The notes under the pieces were generated by a model that saw nothing but the letters and a program-made list of their open reading frames with translations, had not been told where the DNA came from and did not search any database. Positions 10,921 to 22,710 of a stretch of 64,000 nt of DNA are shown piece by piece. The position numbers and the translations under genes were made by a program. Position 1 is the stretch's first letter; each line of letters begins with the position of its first letter. Source of the DNA: Diphasiastrum complanatum (taxonomy: Eukaryota > Streptophyta > Lycopodiopsida > Lycopodiales > Lycopodiaceae); contig CM055107.1 of assembly GCA_029204225.1 (NCBI GenBank), positions 47,166,476-47,230,475 on the forward strand, given 5' to 3'.

Positions 10921-13900
10921 ATGACAGACGCTCACGGTCGGAAGCATCATGGTCTTCAGATCAAAGAAAAGCCTTCCAAAGCAGGAAGTTTTACAGGCCT
11001 GCTTTTGAAGTTGTTCAATTGGAATGGGTGGCTTCTCCGAAAAGGCGTTCCCAAAAAACTGCCCTCAGCAGGTAATAATTGTTCAAGCTCTTAAGTGTTT
11101 CAATCTGCTGGATGTTACAAGCCACGAAGCCTTGCCGTCAAGAATCCGCCGCGAACTTCAAGCTAAAAATCATGCAAGGCACTCTGCCCTATTCTATATG
11201 CTCATTTCTCACGTTAAAGACTTTCTCAAGCAGAAATTCTTATGCAAGTCTATTTCATCTGATTTTATAGGCTTTTCAAAACTTCCAGAGTCACCTTTTT
11301 TACTTTTATATTACCAAGTAGGGCTTCCGGATAGCCACATTCCACATTACACTATGCCTGTCATAGATCTCATGTAAGCCTGCGTGCTATGACCTTGAAG
11401 ACCAGTCATGCATATCAAATATCAACCTTTTGACAACAAAGACTTGATTTACATGGACTAAGCAGTACCTGAATTGAACCAAATGCACGTCAAATTAACT
11501 ACCACAAATTCAGCTTAATTCATTTCCTTTCTCTATCAGGAGCTGTCTCTTCAAAGCATGTGGGGTTTGAGCTCGCCACCATTGGGTTTCGCACAAAGCC
11601 TTGAGATTTTGGCATTTGCCATGTAACATCCAATTTGTGTCAGCCAAACCCAGCTGAGGTCATGCTCTATTCATGGGAGATCATTTGCTAAAAATTTGCC
11701 CCAGCAGAGTCTGTCATAAAAACAATAAACAAGTGCCTTACAGGTTTTCAAAGTTACCACTTCTTCCGGAAGATCTTGCTAATCCAGATGCTATACAGAT
11801 GATTATTACCCCAGGTCTATCAATCGATGAATTATGCACTTTCAAGGGGCTACATGATATCATTCAAAAACTACAGCGATGCTTACTGCTTTTATGTTTC
11901 AAATGCAGCTTCATTATGTACATCAAGCCAGATGTTAAGAGTTCTTTCAGTCTGTTAAATGGATTTTCAAAAAACTGTCTAGTAATTCATGAACTATTTT
12001 GAAAATTGCAATATACTTGCATTTCAAACTGATAGGATAAAAGGGTGTACTATGTAGCTTTATGAATCGCTCCCACAAGTTTCTGTAGACACATTAAACC
12101 TTTCATGCTACAAAACCAGATTTTGAAAGCTCTTAGTGACGAGAAATAACTTTCCCACCCAAATTTCTGCAGGCACATAAAATCTTTCATGGCACAAGAC
12201 CAGACTATGAAAGTTCTCACATGATCTTAAAGAGACATAGTCAGCCTTACAAACACATTCACATGCTAATCATTTCATGTAGAGGTTTTAATATGATATT
12301 GTGCATTTTTTGCTTCACCTTCTGCTTGAAATCTCACATTATTTATTTCTTTTGCAACCATTTAACAGAGCGGCCCCAGGATTCAAAAAATTGCAGCAAG
12401 GATGAGATACTACCAATGCCAACACTCCTACTGGTGAGACCATGGGCAACTGCAAACTCTTAATCTGTTTTTGTATTAACCTTTTTCTTCAAATGGATTG
12501 CTAACAGACCACAGAAGCTGCAAGTAGACAAGTCAGATGTCTTCATTCCTATTTTTAATCAGAATGTCACATTAGATTTTAACCGAGGTGACACAGTGGC
12601 TTGTCTGTCAATCATCAAGTTGTCAGTATTTGTCCTCTGTTTCTGAAGGCAGGCAATGCAAACAACAACGAGTACTAGAGTTACCATAGATAAAGTTCCT
12701 CATACTATCGAGCATCTAACAACTCAATTCTGTACTCCTAGACTCCAGCATTTTGCTAAACTCCCATACTCCTGCACAATCTTATAATTTTGTTCTCCTA
12801 AACTTCTGTTTTTCCTCTTTTCAAAAAATTTCTCGTCTGATAATCAGCATTGAGATCTAGAATAAGCACCTAATCTTTCAGATGCCTTTCATTTCACTAA
12901 GATATAACAAGAGCTACGATGGATGGTTCTCCTAGCACAATTTGATGTTCATAACTGTCGAATATAGGGATTATATGAATTCTAGAAACAAACCATCACA
13001 ACAGACATTTACAGATGAGGAGAGTCTCATGTAACAGTTCTTCCTTGAAACGCGTGATCTGGATAAAGCACTCCATAATTGTACTCTAATTTCTATAGCA
13101 AGTATTTGCATATGGTAGGTACATTTGCCCGAGTTTCAAACTTGTTGAGGTAGCCAGTTAGTTTTGCCTGTGTATATCTAGATGCAGAGGCTGGTCAATT
13201 TGGGTAGTCTTGTTGTTAGGTAACAATCAATGAACACACGTAGAACATAAAGGCGACAAACGATGAATATAACACTCCCTGCACCATGTCAAGGAGTGCA
13301 TTTATGGCTGAGAAGTAAGGAAAAATTTATAGTACGGCACCAGTGCACTCCCTGATATGGTGGAAGGAGTGCACAGGGTGTTGAAACTAAGCGGAAGCGG
13401 AATAATAGTTGCAGATCTCTTACAAAGGGCTGTTGTAGAGCCTCCTACAAAGGACTTGAACCAAATCAATCTGCTATCATATGAGTAGTATAGCTCCTCC
13501 TGTACTGTCTAGGGACCATTTAGAATGTAGCATAAAGGTTCCATTAGGCAATTGGAATGAATCAAAACTTTTTACTGGGAATTGGAATTATTGAGTTATA
13601 GTTTATGAGTTTTGAGATGATTCTCAGAGTCATTTTTTTGTCTCTAGTTTTATGAATAGTTGTCAGATTTCAGTTTTAGTGGCTTATCTGGACTCCCTCT
13701 TCATTTCACAGAAGGCAAGCTATTACATTTGAAAGCAGTAGACAGTAGGGTGCCCACAAACGAAGTTCGCGCCTTCCAAATTTCACGATTTTCACATTCT
13801 TTTGTGGATTTAGTGACATATTTGTATATCAGTGTTCTTCATACAGTTTTTGATACTTTACTTTGAACCATAGTTTCTCAGAAACGCGATTCTGGTACAG

Positions 13901-16900
13901 AATCTCAATTTTTTTTTTTTTTCGGAAAAATTGCTTATGGCTGAAATTTTTTAGGGGAGCAATGGCCAAACCAACGTTTTGCTTCCCAAAAGTGAAGTAG
14001 TAGATAGGGCAAAAATAGATCTTATTTTCAGTAGCTATTTGGTTGTTATTTGTTCTAGTTCTCAAGTAATTGTTAATGCTACATTTTGAGCTATCAACTC
14101 TATGGATGCAATCATTTCACTGAAGATGTGAGTGCAATGTGCATACAATTGGGGGCATAAATATTGGGCCCTTATTGGCGCGCATTTGGACCCCCAGTTT
14201 TATCTTAGGGGGGTGTAGGGGGGGGCAGCGCCCTCCCTGCTATTGTCGCCAGGGCCCCCCTTGGAGGGGGGATCGAAGGGCAGCACCCCCTGAAGCAAAA
14301 AGCGAGGTACAATTGCTCTACAATTCTCTGTCTCTGTCTCACTGGAACCATCTGTGATCGTAACGAACATGCTAGAGGTTAGTTTTGAATTTTTATCCTT
14401 GACAAAATCCAACATGGATTAATGCACTTAAACTTGACCGAATTGTATTAGAAATGCTCGTCAACCCACATAAAAATAATGGTCTTAATTTAGGCTTTGA
14501 TTTGATACCCATATTGGCCATACAAATACATATTAAGCCAATTTACTTGTATAGATACAATCATACATATGATCCAAACTATACATATGTAATGCTCTTA
14601 ATTAGAGCTATCATATGATATCCATATTGCCCACAAAAAAAAAAAACATATTTGTGAGAAACGCTAGCAAAATCCAGAAAAGTTTTGGACCGCGTTTCTG
14701 AACACCTTTCCGGAATCGGAGTGCAACGATGCTTTGAACTAGGAATTATTGTGTTGACTCTTTAAGTATGTAATATGTATTGGTGAATGTATGCTATCTG
14801 GTTTTTGGAGTATGGTCCAAACTTTACGATGAAGTCAACACTGAAGTCTAGGGTTTTGACATTATGCGAGTAAATTTTTGGTGAGTTTCTTCTACCCATG
14901 ATCCAACAAAATCGTAGCTACTCTTTTTATGCCACTACATGATTTTTTAAAAACAAGAACTGTGGTTTGATGCATACTTAAAAATTTGACTATCCATCAA
15001 ATTCTAAGTAGGTCCATCACAAAATAATTTGTTACTCTATAAAAATAGGGTTACTTTTATTTTTGTTGAATGATGGTAAGAAAGAAACTCGCAAACTCGT
15101 GTTTATCTACCATATTTGTTCATACATCTTCCATTCACAGGTGAATTCTTGATATCATTATTAAATAGCACTGTACAATTTCCACATGTCCATCCATGTT
15201 ACTCATTGTTGAAACATCTTCCATGTTACTCTAATTGTTGAAACATCTTCCATTTTTCCACATATGTGTCTCGGTCACCTTCTTGTAACTCATCTTTAAA
15301 ACTTTATTTTACAGCCACTTTTTCAGTTTTCAATCTTAGGTTCTACTATACTTTTACATGCTTAGTCTTCCATTTAATTTCTTGGGTGTCTATCATTGTT
15401 CATGCACTTGCCATTTTTCTTCTACATGTTCCTCCGTTTTATCTTAGTTTAGACCCCACACTTTGTAGATAAACCTTCCTGCGTTTGCCTAGTCTTTTTT
15501 CACGTTTATCCTCTTTCTCCCATACTAAAAAATGAACTCCTATATAATTTTCCTTTCTTATGTAAATCCCTCATATACAACATAGTTTTGTCTCCCATTG
15601 TCTCATTAACTATTATTATTTACTTTGACGTCATTATCATTATTTCCTCCGTTTTATCTTAGTTTAGATCTTCTATCACCCCACACTTTGTAGATAAACC
15701 TTCCTGCGTGTGCCTTGTCTTTTTTCACGTTTATCCACTTTCTCCCATACTAAAAAATGAACTCTATATTTTTCCTTTCTTATGTAAATCCCTCATATAC
15801 AACATAGTTTTGTCTCCCATTGTCTCATTAACTATTATTATTTACTTTGACGTCATTATCATTATTTCATCTTTGACGTCATTAAATATCCACTAAAATG
15901 GTAGGCACTATGATAGAACTTAAATCCTGCATCACCATTTCCGTTGTTTCCAGCTTCTGTTCTTCGATCATTCTTTGTTGCTCCTAACATAGCACTTCTA
16001 ATAGTGATGCAATAACGTCTACATAAATGCTCTATTTATAGTTGTTTCTTTACTCATGAGCTAAGCCACCATGGATCAATTTGCAAATCCATACAAAGGG
16101 TTTACACTGCTACGTTGGGCTTTATCTTTGTGTGTTGAGCCATTTATTGTTGCTTCTCCATCACAAGTTTGGTCTCTACAACAGACTTCAGCTCTATAGG
16201 TATATTTTAGATTGTCTATTGCTGTTTCCAATTGGTGTTCGGTAGAAAGGATCGCTGGAGATCTTTCTGCATCCTTTGTGTTGTCTATTGTCGCTATTCT
16301 CTAGCATTCATGGTCACATATGTATCTTGGGATCTCTTTGTTCCAAACCACTTTATGCAGCTTCAACTTGGCGTTCCTGATCGTTTGGAGTAGGCTTGGA
16401 CAATCTTTATCGATATTGTGCCGTTTATTGTGGTATCCATGTGACAGTCATAGATGCCCGTTCCGAACAGTATGGTTCAGAACGTACCGTTCCGTACGTT
16501 CTGAATTTATTTAAAAAAATTTAAAGTACATCCTTAAGTACATGGGCTAGATAGCAAAGCGAATTTGGGATGGAAAATAACGAAAATCGACCCAAACTAA
16601 AGGGCAAGGATTGCCATCAGTGTCTATCTGGGCAAGGATCCTCACACTTGCCACATGTGCAGTTGCAGCGCATATGCAGCAATGGCCGTTTTGTTCTTCA
16701 AGAGGTGAAAAGCCCCCCTCAATCAGCCTTCCAGCCAATCAGATCACAGGGCCGATTGGTTCTGCAATTGATCCATCAAACTGGTCCGATCCTGCCAGTC
16801 ACAGATCCAAACGCAGACAGACCTGATCTTTTCCCCAAAGGGCATATGGGCTCTGGAGAACCCACTGAGCCTTTGAACTCAAATTCAAAGCAAGAATTCT

Positions 16901-19900
16901 CAAGCAAATTTGAGGAAGCAGTAGGAGCTGTGTCAGATTGGCAAGAAGAAACCATGCCCTCAAAGATGCCTAGATAGGATCAAAGCATAGATGCCCGCAC
17001 TATTTAAAAAAAAAATAAGACAATGCATGTTTCGAATTTTTTTTTATTTTTAGCCACGTTCTGAAACGGAACGCGCCTTCCGTACGCTTTCCATTTCAGG
17101 ACGGGCATCTATGTATAAAGACTGCGAGTATGTGGTGTACAACACAGACAGAAGAGCATAAGGCCATCTCTCCTGCGTGTGTGGGCAAGAAATAGAATCT
17201 CCATCCAGAATGTAGTGTGTTAATGCTCCTTATTGTATGCACATTGCAGGTCCCTTGTTCTCACCCAAACCCTGCTATATTAACAATCTATGTTTGTGAC
17301 CAGGCTGTCAAGAACCAGTGGCCATGTTCACCAGTACACAAGTCCACTACAAGATCAATTTCCTTCTAGACACCGTATTGCACTATGGTAGGTCTAGTGC
17401 TTCCTATGTCCCTATTAATCTCTTTACCAACTCCCTGTCAAAAGTGAAATTTCCATTCTTAATCTGTTGTGCTATCGGTGCAAGCCATTCTACTACATTA
17501 ATATGTGAGATGCAATTGTACTCTTTTGATGCAATTACAAAGTAAAGACTCATAATCATTATGCCTGATGGAATGTAATCATTATGCCTGATTCATAATA
17601 GGTATGTCTTGTAATCCCAATAGAAAAGACTCATAGTCAGTTCAGCTTGTAAATTAGCATTGTTTTTATTCACATGCAAGAGAATGTTTTACAACTAGCA
17701 TGATGTGCCAAAGTAGGACGAAATTCATCACCTTTTGTCATCCTTCAACTTCCTTCACTCTTGAAAAATAAGATGATACGGAGCAGCATGTGGACAGGCC
17801 ACACTTCTACTCTATTATACATTGATTATGGTTGCTAAAAAATTGCAGATTCCTAATGAAAGAAGTGCGAGTTCTGCAACCATTTCTAGGACAGATGATC
17901 CATATGGTGCTGTGCAAACCACACCAGCTGAAGATGGAATACACCTGCGAAAACCAGGAGTTGTTGCTAGACTAATGGGTCTAGACTATATTCCCTGTTC
18001 TCAATCTAAAAAGGAAAACACAGATGCTCATCAACAAGCCATCCTGGCTGCGCGAACAGGCAAAAGGCAATACTTCAAGTCAAAGGAAGCAAATTTGACC
18101 GCAAAGACTTTTGACAATAGCTCTAAAAAAGTGAATGTGAATCAGCACCTTCAACAAAGACAATTAGCACGTTCTCTTGACATAAATCTGCAGAAGATCA
18201 GCAAAAATTCTTTTCTAAATGCATCAAAGCCTGTGTGCCAGCAGGAAGACATTCAAAAAATCTATATCTCAAGACAAGTTTCATCTCATCATTCACATAG
18301 CAATTCTCCACCTTCAAAATCATCCGGTAAACTCAGATCAACACAAAAGAATACTGGAAGCAAGAGAGCAACACTGCTTCTGGAGGCTGCAGTTAAGACC
18401 CTTGAACCAAATTTTCAATCTGGCGACCATGATCGCCCTGTTCTGGTGCAGGCTTTAGCATCCAGGACTGCTCATCCAAAAATCAGTGAAAAAAGGATCA
18501 ACCTAGAAAGGAGAGATGATGGGCGAAATTGTCACAATGACAACATAGGAGTTCCAAGAAAAGGTTCTGCTATCAACTCAACCGCTAATTTGCCATCTCA
18601 TACAAAGTTCTGTTGCAGCCAGGAAGAGAGAGGGGCTTGGCAGATGAGTCCACTTGCATCCCACCAAGAGAGTCAGAAACTGAGAACTTCTATAATTCAA
18701 GCACGCCACTATTGCTCAGACCAACATCAATCAAACAAAGTGGGTGTTGAAGGTGTTATGAAAAAAGGGCATCATGGACAATTGCACGTTGGCACTAACG
18801 AGCACATATCAGAATCAAAGCCAAAGATTGTGAAAGAAATGTTTGCAACAAGCCAACAACCAGACAGAAAAATTGTTCACAAGGAGTTCGAAGAGGCGAC
18901 TGTCAAAACCAATGACAGATTGCATAAGACTGGGTGTAGGAAGACACCAATGCTTACAGCTAAAGATCCCACCAATTCCACCAAGAGCAAAAAGTTAAAC
19001 ACAAAGCAATATCCACTTAAACATGAAGACGATGAACTATCAGTTCGACTCATCAACCCATGTGCTGAAACCAATGTGGAAAACGAGCCCAAAATGACTG
19101 AAGTTTCTCATACTGAGAAGATGTCGACCTCTTCAAGAAATAGCAGGCCAGGTAGGGATCGGAGGTCTGGGCAAATACACAAGGAAATCCTGGCTTGGAA
19201 CGAAGAAGAGGCTGATATAAAAGGAGCAAGCCAGGCATCACAGGAGAAAACTCTTCCGACAAGAAGGGCACTGGCTGATTTTTCTCTGCAAAGGAATCAA
19301 AACGATTCAAATACTAAGCACAAGAGCCTGTCAAACACATCTGCAGGAAGATGTTTCCAAAAGTCGCGTGACTCAAAATCATCTTCTAGAGGGACAGAGG
19401 ACAGAGGGAAAGAGGAACTAGGAGTCACTCTGGCATCATGTACGGAAAAAAGCAAGTCCCAGACATACAGCCAACTAACTGCAGTCAATCAAGAATTGGT
19501 TCTAGAAATAGATGGTCCACATTTATCAACTGAGTCAGAAAAGTGCCCGGAGGAGTATGCAGTAAATGAAACAACAAAGCGAGACCGTCCTTTAGATGCA
19601 AGTTATGGAGGAAATTACGCCGATGATTTGGACAATGTTGATTTACTGCCCTTCGACCGAAAGTATCTGGTGAGTAGACATTGTGAAGCCTTATTCCTCG
19701 AGAAGACTAAAGAAAAATCACCTCAAAAAAATCAGATATCAAAAACTGAAATCGACATACGCACACAAGATAAGCTGTGCGCAGACCATCCAGGTGACGA
19801 GTTACAGAATGAAAAGGACGCCAGAGAGTGTTCTTTAAAGGATCATGATCTGGAAGAAATTTTGAAAGGCATGTTATCTATGACCATTGCAAGCGATTCT

Positions 19901-21348
19901 TCGAACGAAAAAGACTACAAAAAGGACATCTGTTTCTTGTCACAGGACTGTTCAGAAGCATGCAACGACAAGCTTGAAGGACAATCTCAGGTCAGAAAGA
20001 AAGATATCTGATCGTCACTGTGATATACCTTTCCTTTCAAATTATGATGTATAGGCTTACTACACTTCTTTGCTCACTACCGTGGGTTGATTAATACCTG
20101 AATTGTTCTATATTATTCATAAACTTATTAGGTTCACACACACTCACAAGCTTGCTGTCAATTGCAGTCTCCCTTACAAGACGAACCTCGAGCTACAAGC
20201 GTAACTTTGGAAATTAGATCGCCTCCAGCACCTGAAAGTACAGTTAGCACCCCAAGGTGTGCCGAGAGCGTTTCCAAGCCTGATAACATAGAGGACTGTG
20301 GCCAGCCTAGTCCAGTATCCGTACTTGAATTACCATTTGAAGATGAGGACGTATGCTCATGGAATGGAGAAGGTTGTTGTTTGGCACTTTTAAGCTTCTG
20401 TTGGCACAAAAATTAAGATAGTATTCATGTATATGTTATATAACAGCCAGATAAACTTAACGAAAGCATAATCTGTCTTCCCTCACTAATATAGAATCAT
20501 GTGAAATTGAAAACAGGGGTAGTACACATTCTTTGCGTGAAATTTTATCGTCTAAGAAAGGTGGCCTTAAATTGCACTGACATACATCGTTGCATCTGTG
20601 TTCAGCTTGTACAGAAAAACTCATGGATGCACTCCATTCGCGTCCAGCATTAGCACCAAAGGGGAATCCGATCTCTCAAAGCACATGTAATATCAATCTT
20701 TTGGGGAATCCGAAAAGCCGCAACAGGGAAATGATTCAAGAAGCCATTCTGTATAACCTAAAGCAGCATTTTCTTGATTTGCTTAGATATGAATCGACGG
20801 ATAGCAATGACATGGATTGCATAGAGTATAAAGTAGATGACACCAAAGCTAAAAATCTGCTCTTGATTCAAGACTGCGATATTACTTCTTGTTCCAATAA
20901 GATCAGGAGACTGCAATGCCAACAGCTGCATCGATTTGCGACGACTGAAAACACATGCGCCAGCAAACAAGGATATTCGTCTAGAAGATCCGAGGCTTCA
21001 AATTTCCATGATAAGCTTTTGTCCGACTGTGCCAAGGAAGCATTGAGGCCTAAGCTGTCAAACTTTAGATATGACGACTTATGGTGCCAACCTTCGTTCG
21101 TCGAACTCACAGCCATTGGAAGACAAATTGTTCACGAGGCTTGCAAACAGATACTCGTATGGAGTCAGCTCAATCTAAGCACAATAAATGATTTGGTCGA
21201 CAGGGATTTGAGCCTTCCTGCTGAAAATTGGACCGATTCTCACAAAGTAGACGAAATAGGAGCCAAAATCGAAAGCGCCATATTCGATGCAATATTGGAA
21301 GAACTCGTATATGACTTGTCAACCTCAGACCAAACTACGGCTAGTTGA
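10921..21348 (+). CDS. TRM-like (TON1-recruiting-motif family) DUF4378 protein
   Basis: Model: join 10921-11071, 12369-12433, 17849-19990, 20168-20372, 20615-21348, giving 3297 nt and 1098 aa. All junctions are GT-AG and phases agree (1, 0, 0, 1). Residues 26-36 contain LLLKLFNWNG, matching the LFDWN block at TRM N-termini. Residues 108-118 are PGVVARLMGLD, the diagnostic VARLMGL motif. Residues 832-840 are QPSPVSVLE, another TRM hallmark. The last about 210 residues resemble DUF4378, ending in IGAKIESAIFDAILEELVYDL. The middle (about 150-780) is hydrophilic, Ser/Lys-rich and probably disordered. In seed plants, TRM/LONGIFOLIA proteins bind TON1-PP2A or microtubules and steer division-plane position and organ elongation; that role here is inferred. 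Exons 1 and 2 are short and easily missed. The gene looks intact. Confidence 0.85.
12081..12225. repeat. 84-bp imperfect tandem duplication in TRM intron 1
   Basis: ttctgtagacacattaaa... at 12081 is repeated as ttctgcaggcacataaaa... at 12165, with the following ctttcatg(c/g) and gaaag(c/t)tct blocks shared. It lies about 150 bp before the exon 2 acceptor. The remainder of intron 1 (11072-12368) has ORFs but no family signature and is treated as non-coding. Confidence 0.6.
12434..13260. other. Start of TRM intron 2, nothing recognised
   Basis: No coding or repeat signature recognised in this first part of the 5.4 kb intron. Confidence 0.4.
13273..13374. repeat. Pair of related hairpins in TRM intron 2
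   Basis: cactcc (13273-13278) pairs with ggagtg (13293-13298). About 70 bp on, gtgcactcc (13343-13351) pairs perfectly with ggagtgcac (13366-13374) across a 14-nt loop. The two share the cactccctg...ggagtgca arrangement, so one may be a copy of the other. Confidence 0.55.
13860..14720. repeat. Interspersed G-rich repeat, copy A (in TRM intron 2)
   Basis: This copy shares colinear blocks with 56278-56935. They are gaaacgc-type ends, a ttgcttatggctgaaattttttag block, a cttattttca(g/a)tagctatttgg block, a dense G/C patch (14190-14300 here) and a distal gatcgtaac(g/a)aac...gctagaggttagttttg block. The outer ends contain inverted ...gcgtttctga / tcagaaacgcg elements, so it may be a non-autonomous DNA transposon. 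No protein is encoded; ORFs across the G-rich patch are artefacts. Confidence 0.6.
15431..15868. repeat. 215-bp tandem duplication in TRM intron 2
   Basis: Two near-identical copies starting cctccgttttatcttag at 15431 and 15646. Copy 2 has a small insertion (tcttctatca) and a few substitutions. High identity suggests a fairly recent duplication. A short partial third piece (tttgacgtcatt) follows. Confidence 0.85.
16449..17113 (+). mobile_element. TIR DNA element with internal ORF (TRM intron 2)
   Basis: The ends are catagatgcccgt (16449) and its inverse acgggcatctatg (17101-17113). Beyond the tips, both ends contain related, partly palindromic blocks with gttccgt, gtacg and cagaacgt, so the inverted repeats extend imperfectly for about 70 bp. 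A second direct catagatgcccg lies inside at 16986. Between 16570 and 16977 runs an open frame of 135 codons with a DCHQC pair near its start and a Ser/Glu-rich C-terminus. I could not see an obvious target-site duplication. The structure resembles a non-autonomous element carrying a captured gene fragment (Pack-type), which is inference. Confidence 0.55.
16570..16977 (+). CDS. ORF inside the TIR element, unknown
   Basis: A 135-codon ORF, soluble, with no membrane segment. KGKDCHQCLSGQ near residue 15 is reminiscent of Cys-x-x-Cys zinc-binding starts in plant chromatin proteins (for example CHQC of R1/4CXXC or KDM3-type domains), but the remaining Cys residues of such domains are not seen. It is most likely a captured and drifted host-gene fragment, or a chance ORF in a GC-richer insert. 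Confidence 0.3.
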   Translation: MENNENRPKLKGKDCHQCLSGQGSSHLPHVQLQRICSNGRFVLQEVKSPPQSAFQPIRSQGRLVLQLIHQTGPILPVTDPNADRPDLFPKGHMGSGEPTEPLNSNSKQEFSSKFEEAVGAVSDWQEETMPSKMPR

Positions 21349-22110
21349 ATTGTGCATTTACTATACACGGCCATTACTGAAAGTTGATCCAAGAAGCAAG
21401 TTATGAACAAAAAATACACATACCTGAAATAGATTGGATAGAGAAAGAGAAAAGGTTGCCATAGCTGCCTGTAAATTGTAAATCAACTCATCACACTAAC
21501 CCTGATTTTACATTAGGTTGCAACTTTTTGCTCTAGCCAAACTTATCAATCTGCTTTCGAAACACGGCTTCGAATACAACATTCTTTTTAGCATTAGTAG
21601 CTTGAATTTCTAGAAAATGCATCATGTTTCACAAATTATTTATTTCATCTTATTTTGAGGAATTTAGTGCATGACATTCATATTATGATCGTATGTATGT
21701 GTGTGGCATTGCCTATACGCAAGTTATTAGCCATAATGAAGAAACCTTGACGAGGTTGTCTTTTGTTTTATGTGTCAACCATATGTATGAGCTCTGATTT
21801 TCTGTGTCTCTCCGCACTGCTATTTTGACAATGTAATAAATAAGAAAACTTAGTAGCATTTGATATGCACTAGCTTCAACACGCACAATATTTACAGAGT
21901 ACATCCACTTACAGACTATGCCAACGTCGGAGGAGGAGGCTAATAAGCATCCCTTTTTCACAGCGATCCAGATTCGAGCTTGAGTCTTCAAGGACGTAAA
22001 CAGCTACTCTTATCAAATTAGGCTACAGAAAACATAATATTAAGTAACTTACAGCTTAGTGTAGACTCACTTGTTTTTCTAAGTTAGTTCTCTTTCGAGG
22101 CTGAAAATAT
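21349..22110. other. TRM 3' flank, no gene recognised
   Basis: AT-rich and presumably contains the 3' UTR and terminator of the TRM-like gene; no clear poly(A) signal could be assigned. A minus ORF at 21713-21991 has no signature. Confidence 0.4.
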
Positions 22111-22300
22111 TTACATCGTGGCTGCAATACAAGAAAAGTCGTCTAGCATGGAGCGCTGAGACATCTTCATTTTCTGCTGCACGCCTGTCTTTGCTTCCCT
22201 CCACGATGCTTGTAACTCCCTTCTCACATTCTTCTCAGAAATAATTTCATTGCTGCTGGGCTTTCCAGATCCATGTTCTAGTGTAGCATCGAAGGAATGT
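22111..22300 (-). CDS. Possible terminal exon of a convergent gene, unknown
   Basis: Minus-strand reading gives an open C-terminal peptide of about 60 codons ending in a TAA at 22111-22113. It is rich in Lys/Arg/Glu (NVRRELQASWREAKTGVQQK) and ends RSMLDDFSCIAATM. A gactgctgag acceptor-like site precedes it near 22305. It is too short for standard ORF listing. The region beyond it is retrotransposon sequence, so upstream exons, if any, would be far away. I do not recognise the family. Confidence 0.25.
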
Positions 22301-22345
22301 TCTCAGCAGTCAGTGCAAGGTTGCATACATGTCCTATCAAGATCG

Positions 22346-22590
22346 TAATTCAACTTGGAACACACTTTGTAAATGAAATGATCAAGTGTATGTTGGAAGA
22401 CTTTTTAGTTAGTACACCGTATTATCCGAGGACAAGCAAAATTTTCCAATAAGACTTTCTACAATATTATGACAAAAACAATTGAAGCAAGTCGTTTTGA
22501 TTGGAAACATAAACCTCATGCAGCGTTTTGGGCATTCAGAACAGCTTACAAAGTTAGCACTAATCAAACTTTAACTTGTAAGCTGTTATC
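22346..22590 (+). pseudogene. Ty3/gypsy integrase core fragment
   Basis: The translation QLGTHFVNEMIKCMLEDF, then STPYYPRTS, matches the region around the second catalytic Asp and the following helix of gypsy integrase. After a frame change come NKTFYNIMTKTIEA and HAAFWAFRTAYKVSTNQT, the segment after the catalytic Glu. The Q-G-x-x-E block itself is degraded. Confidence 0.75.
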
Positions 22591-22710
22591 TCGTGCCAAC
22601 TCTAGCTTGTGCTGCATCTGAGCCAAAAACTCTACAGCACTAGGTACCCTATGTGGAATTCCTATGATTGCAGGACTCAGTGGCCTGAAACCATAATTGA
22701 GCTCAAATGG
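22576..22710 (-). pseudogene. Ty3/gypsy integrase C-terminal fragment, reversed
   Basis: On minus, SPFELNYGFRPLSPAI, then PSAVEFLAQMQHKLELARDN, is the gypsy block following AYRTA-x-K in integrase. It abuts the + strand integrase piece head-on, so an inversion or nested insertion has rearranged the elements. Confidence 0.75.

Noticed and set aside
11024-11377. 117-codon ORF overlapping TRM exon 1 in another frame
   Set aside because: The LFNWNG reading frame with a proper donor explains the locus; the ORF continues into intron 1 and has no domain.
14139-14415. Pro/Gly/Arg-rich ORFs on both strands
   Set aside because: They lie in the G-rich core of an interspersed repeat and are not conserved in copy B.
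17318-17545. 75-codon ORF with DTVLHYGRSSASYVPINL
   Set aside because: Faintly like a retropepsin D-T core but followed by nothing consistent; lies inside TRM intron 2 and is too weak to call.
18219-19488. Several ORFs of 63-85 codons on both strands
   Set aside because: Shadows of the TRM-like exon 3 reading frame.
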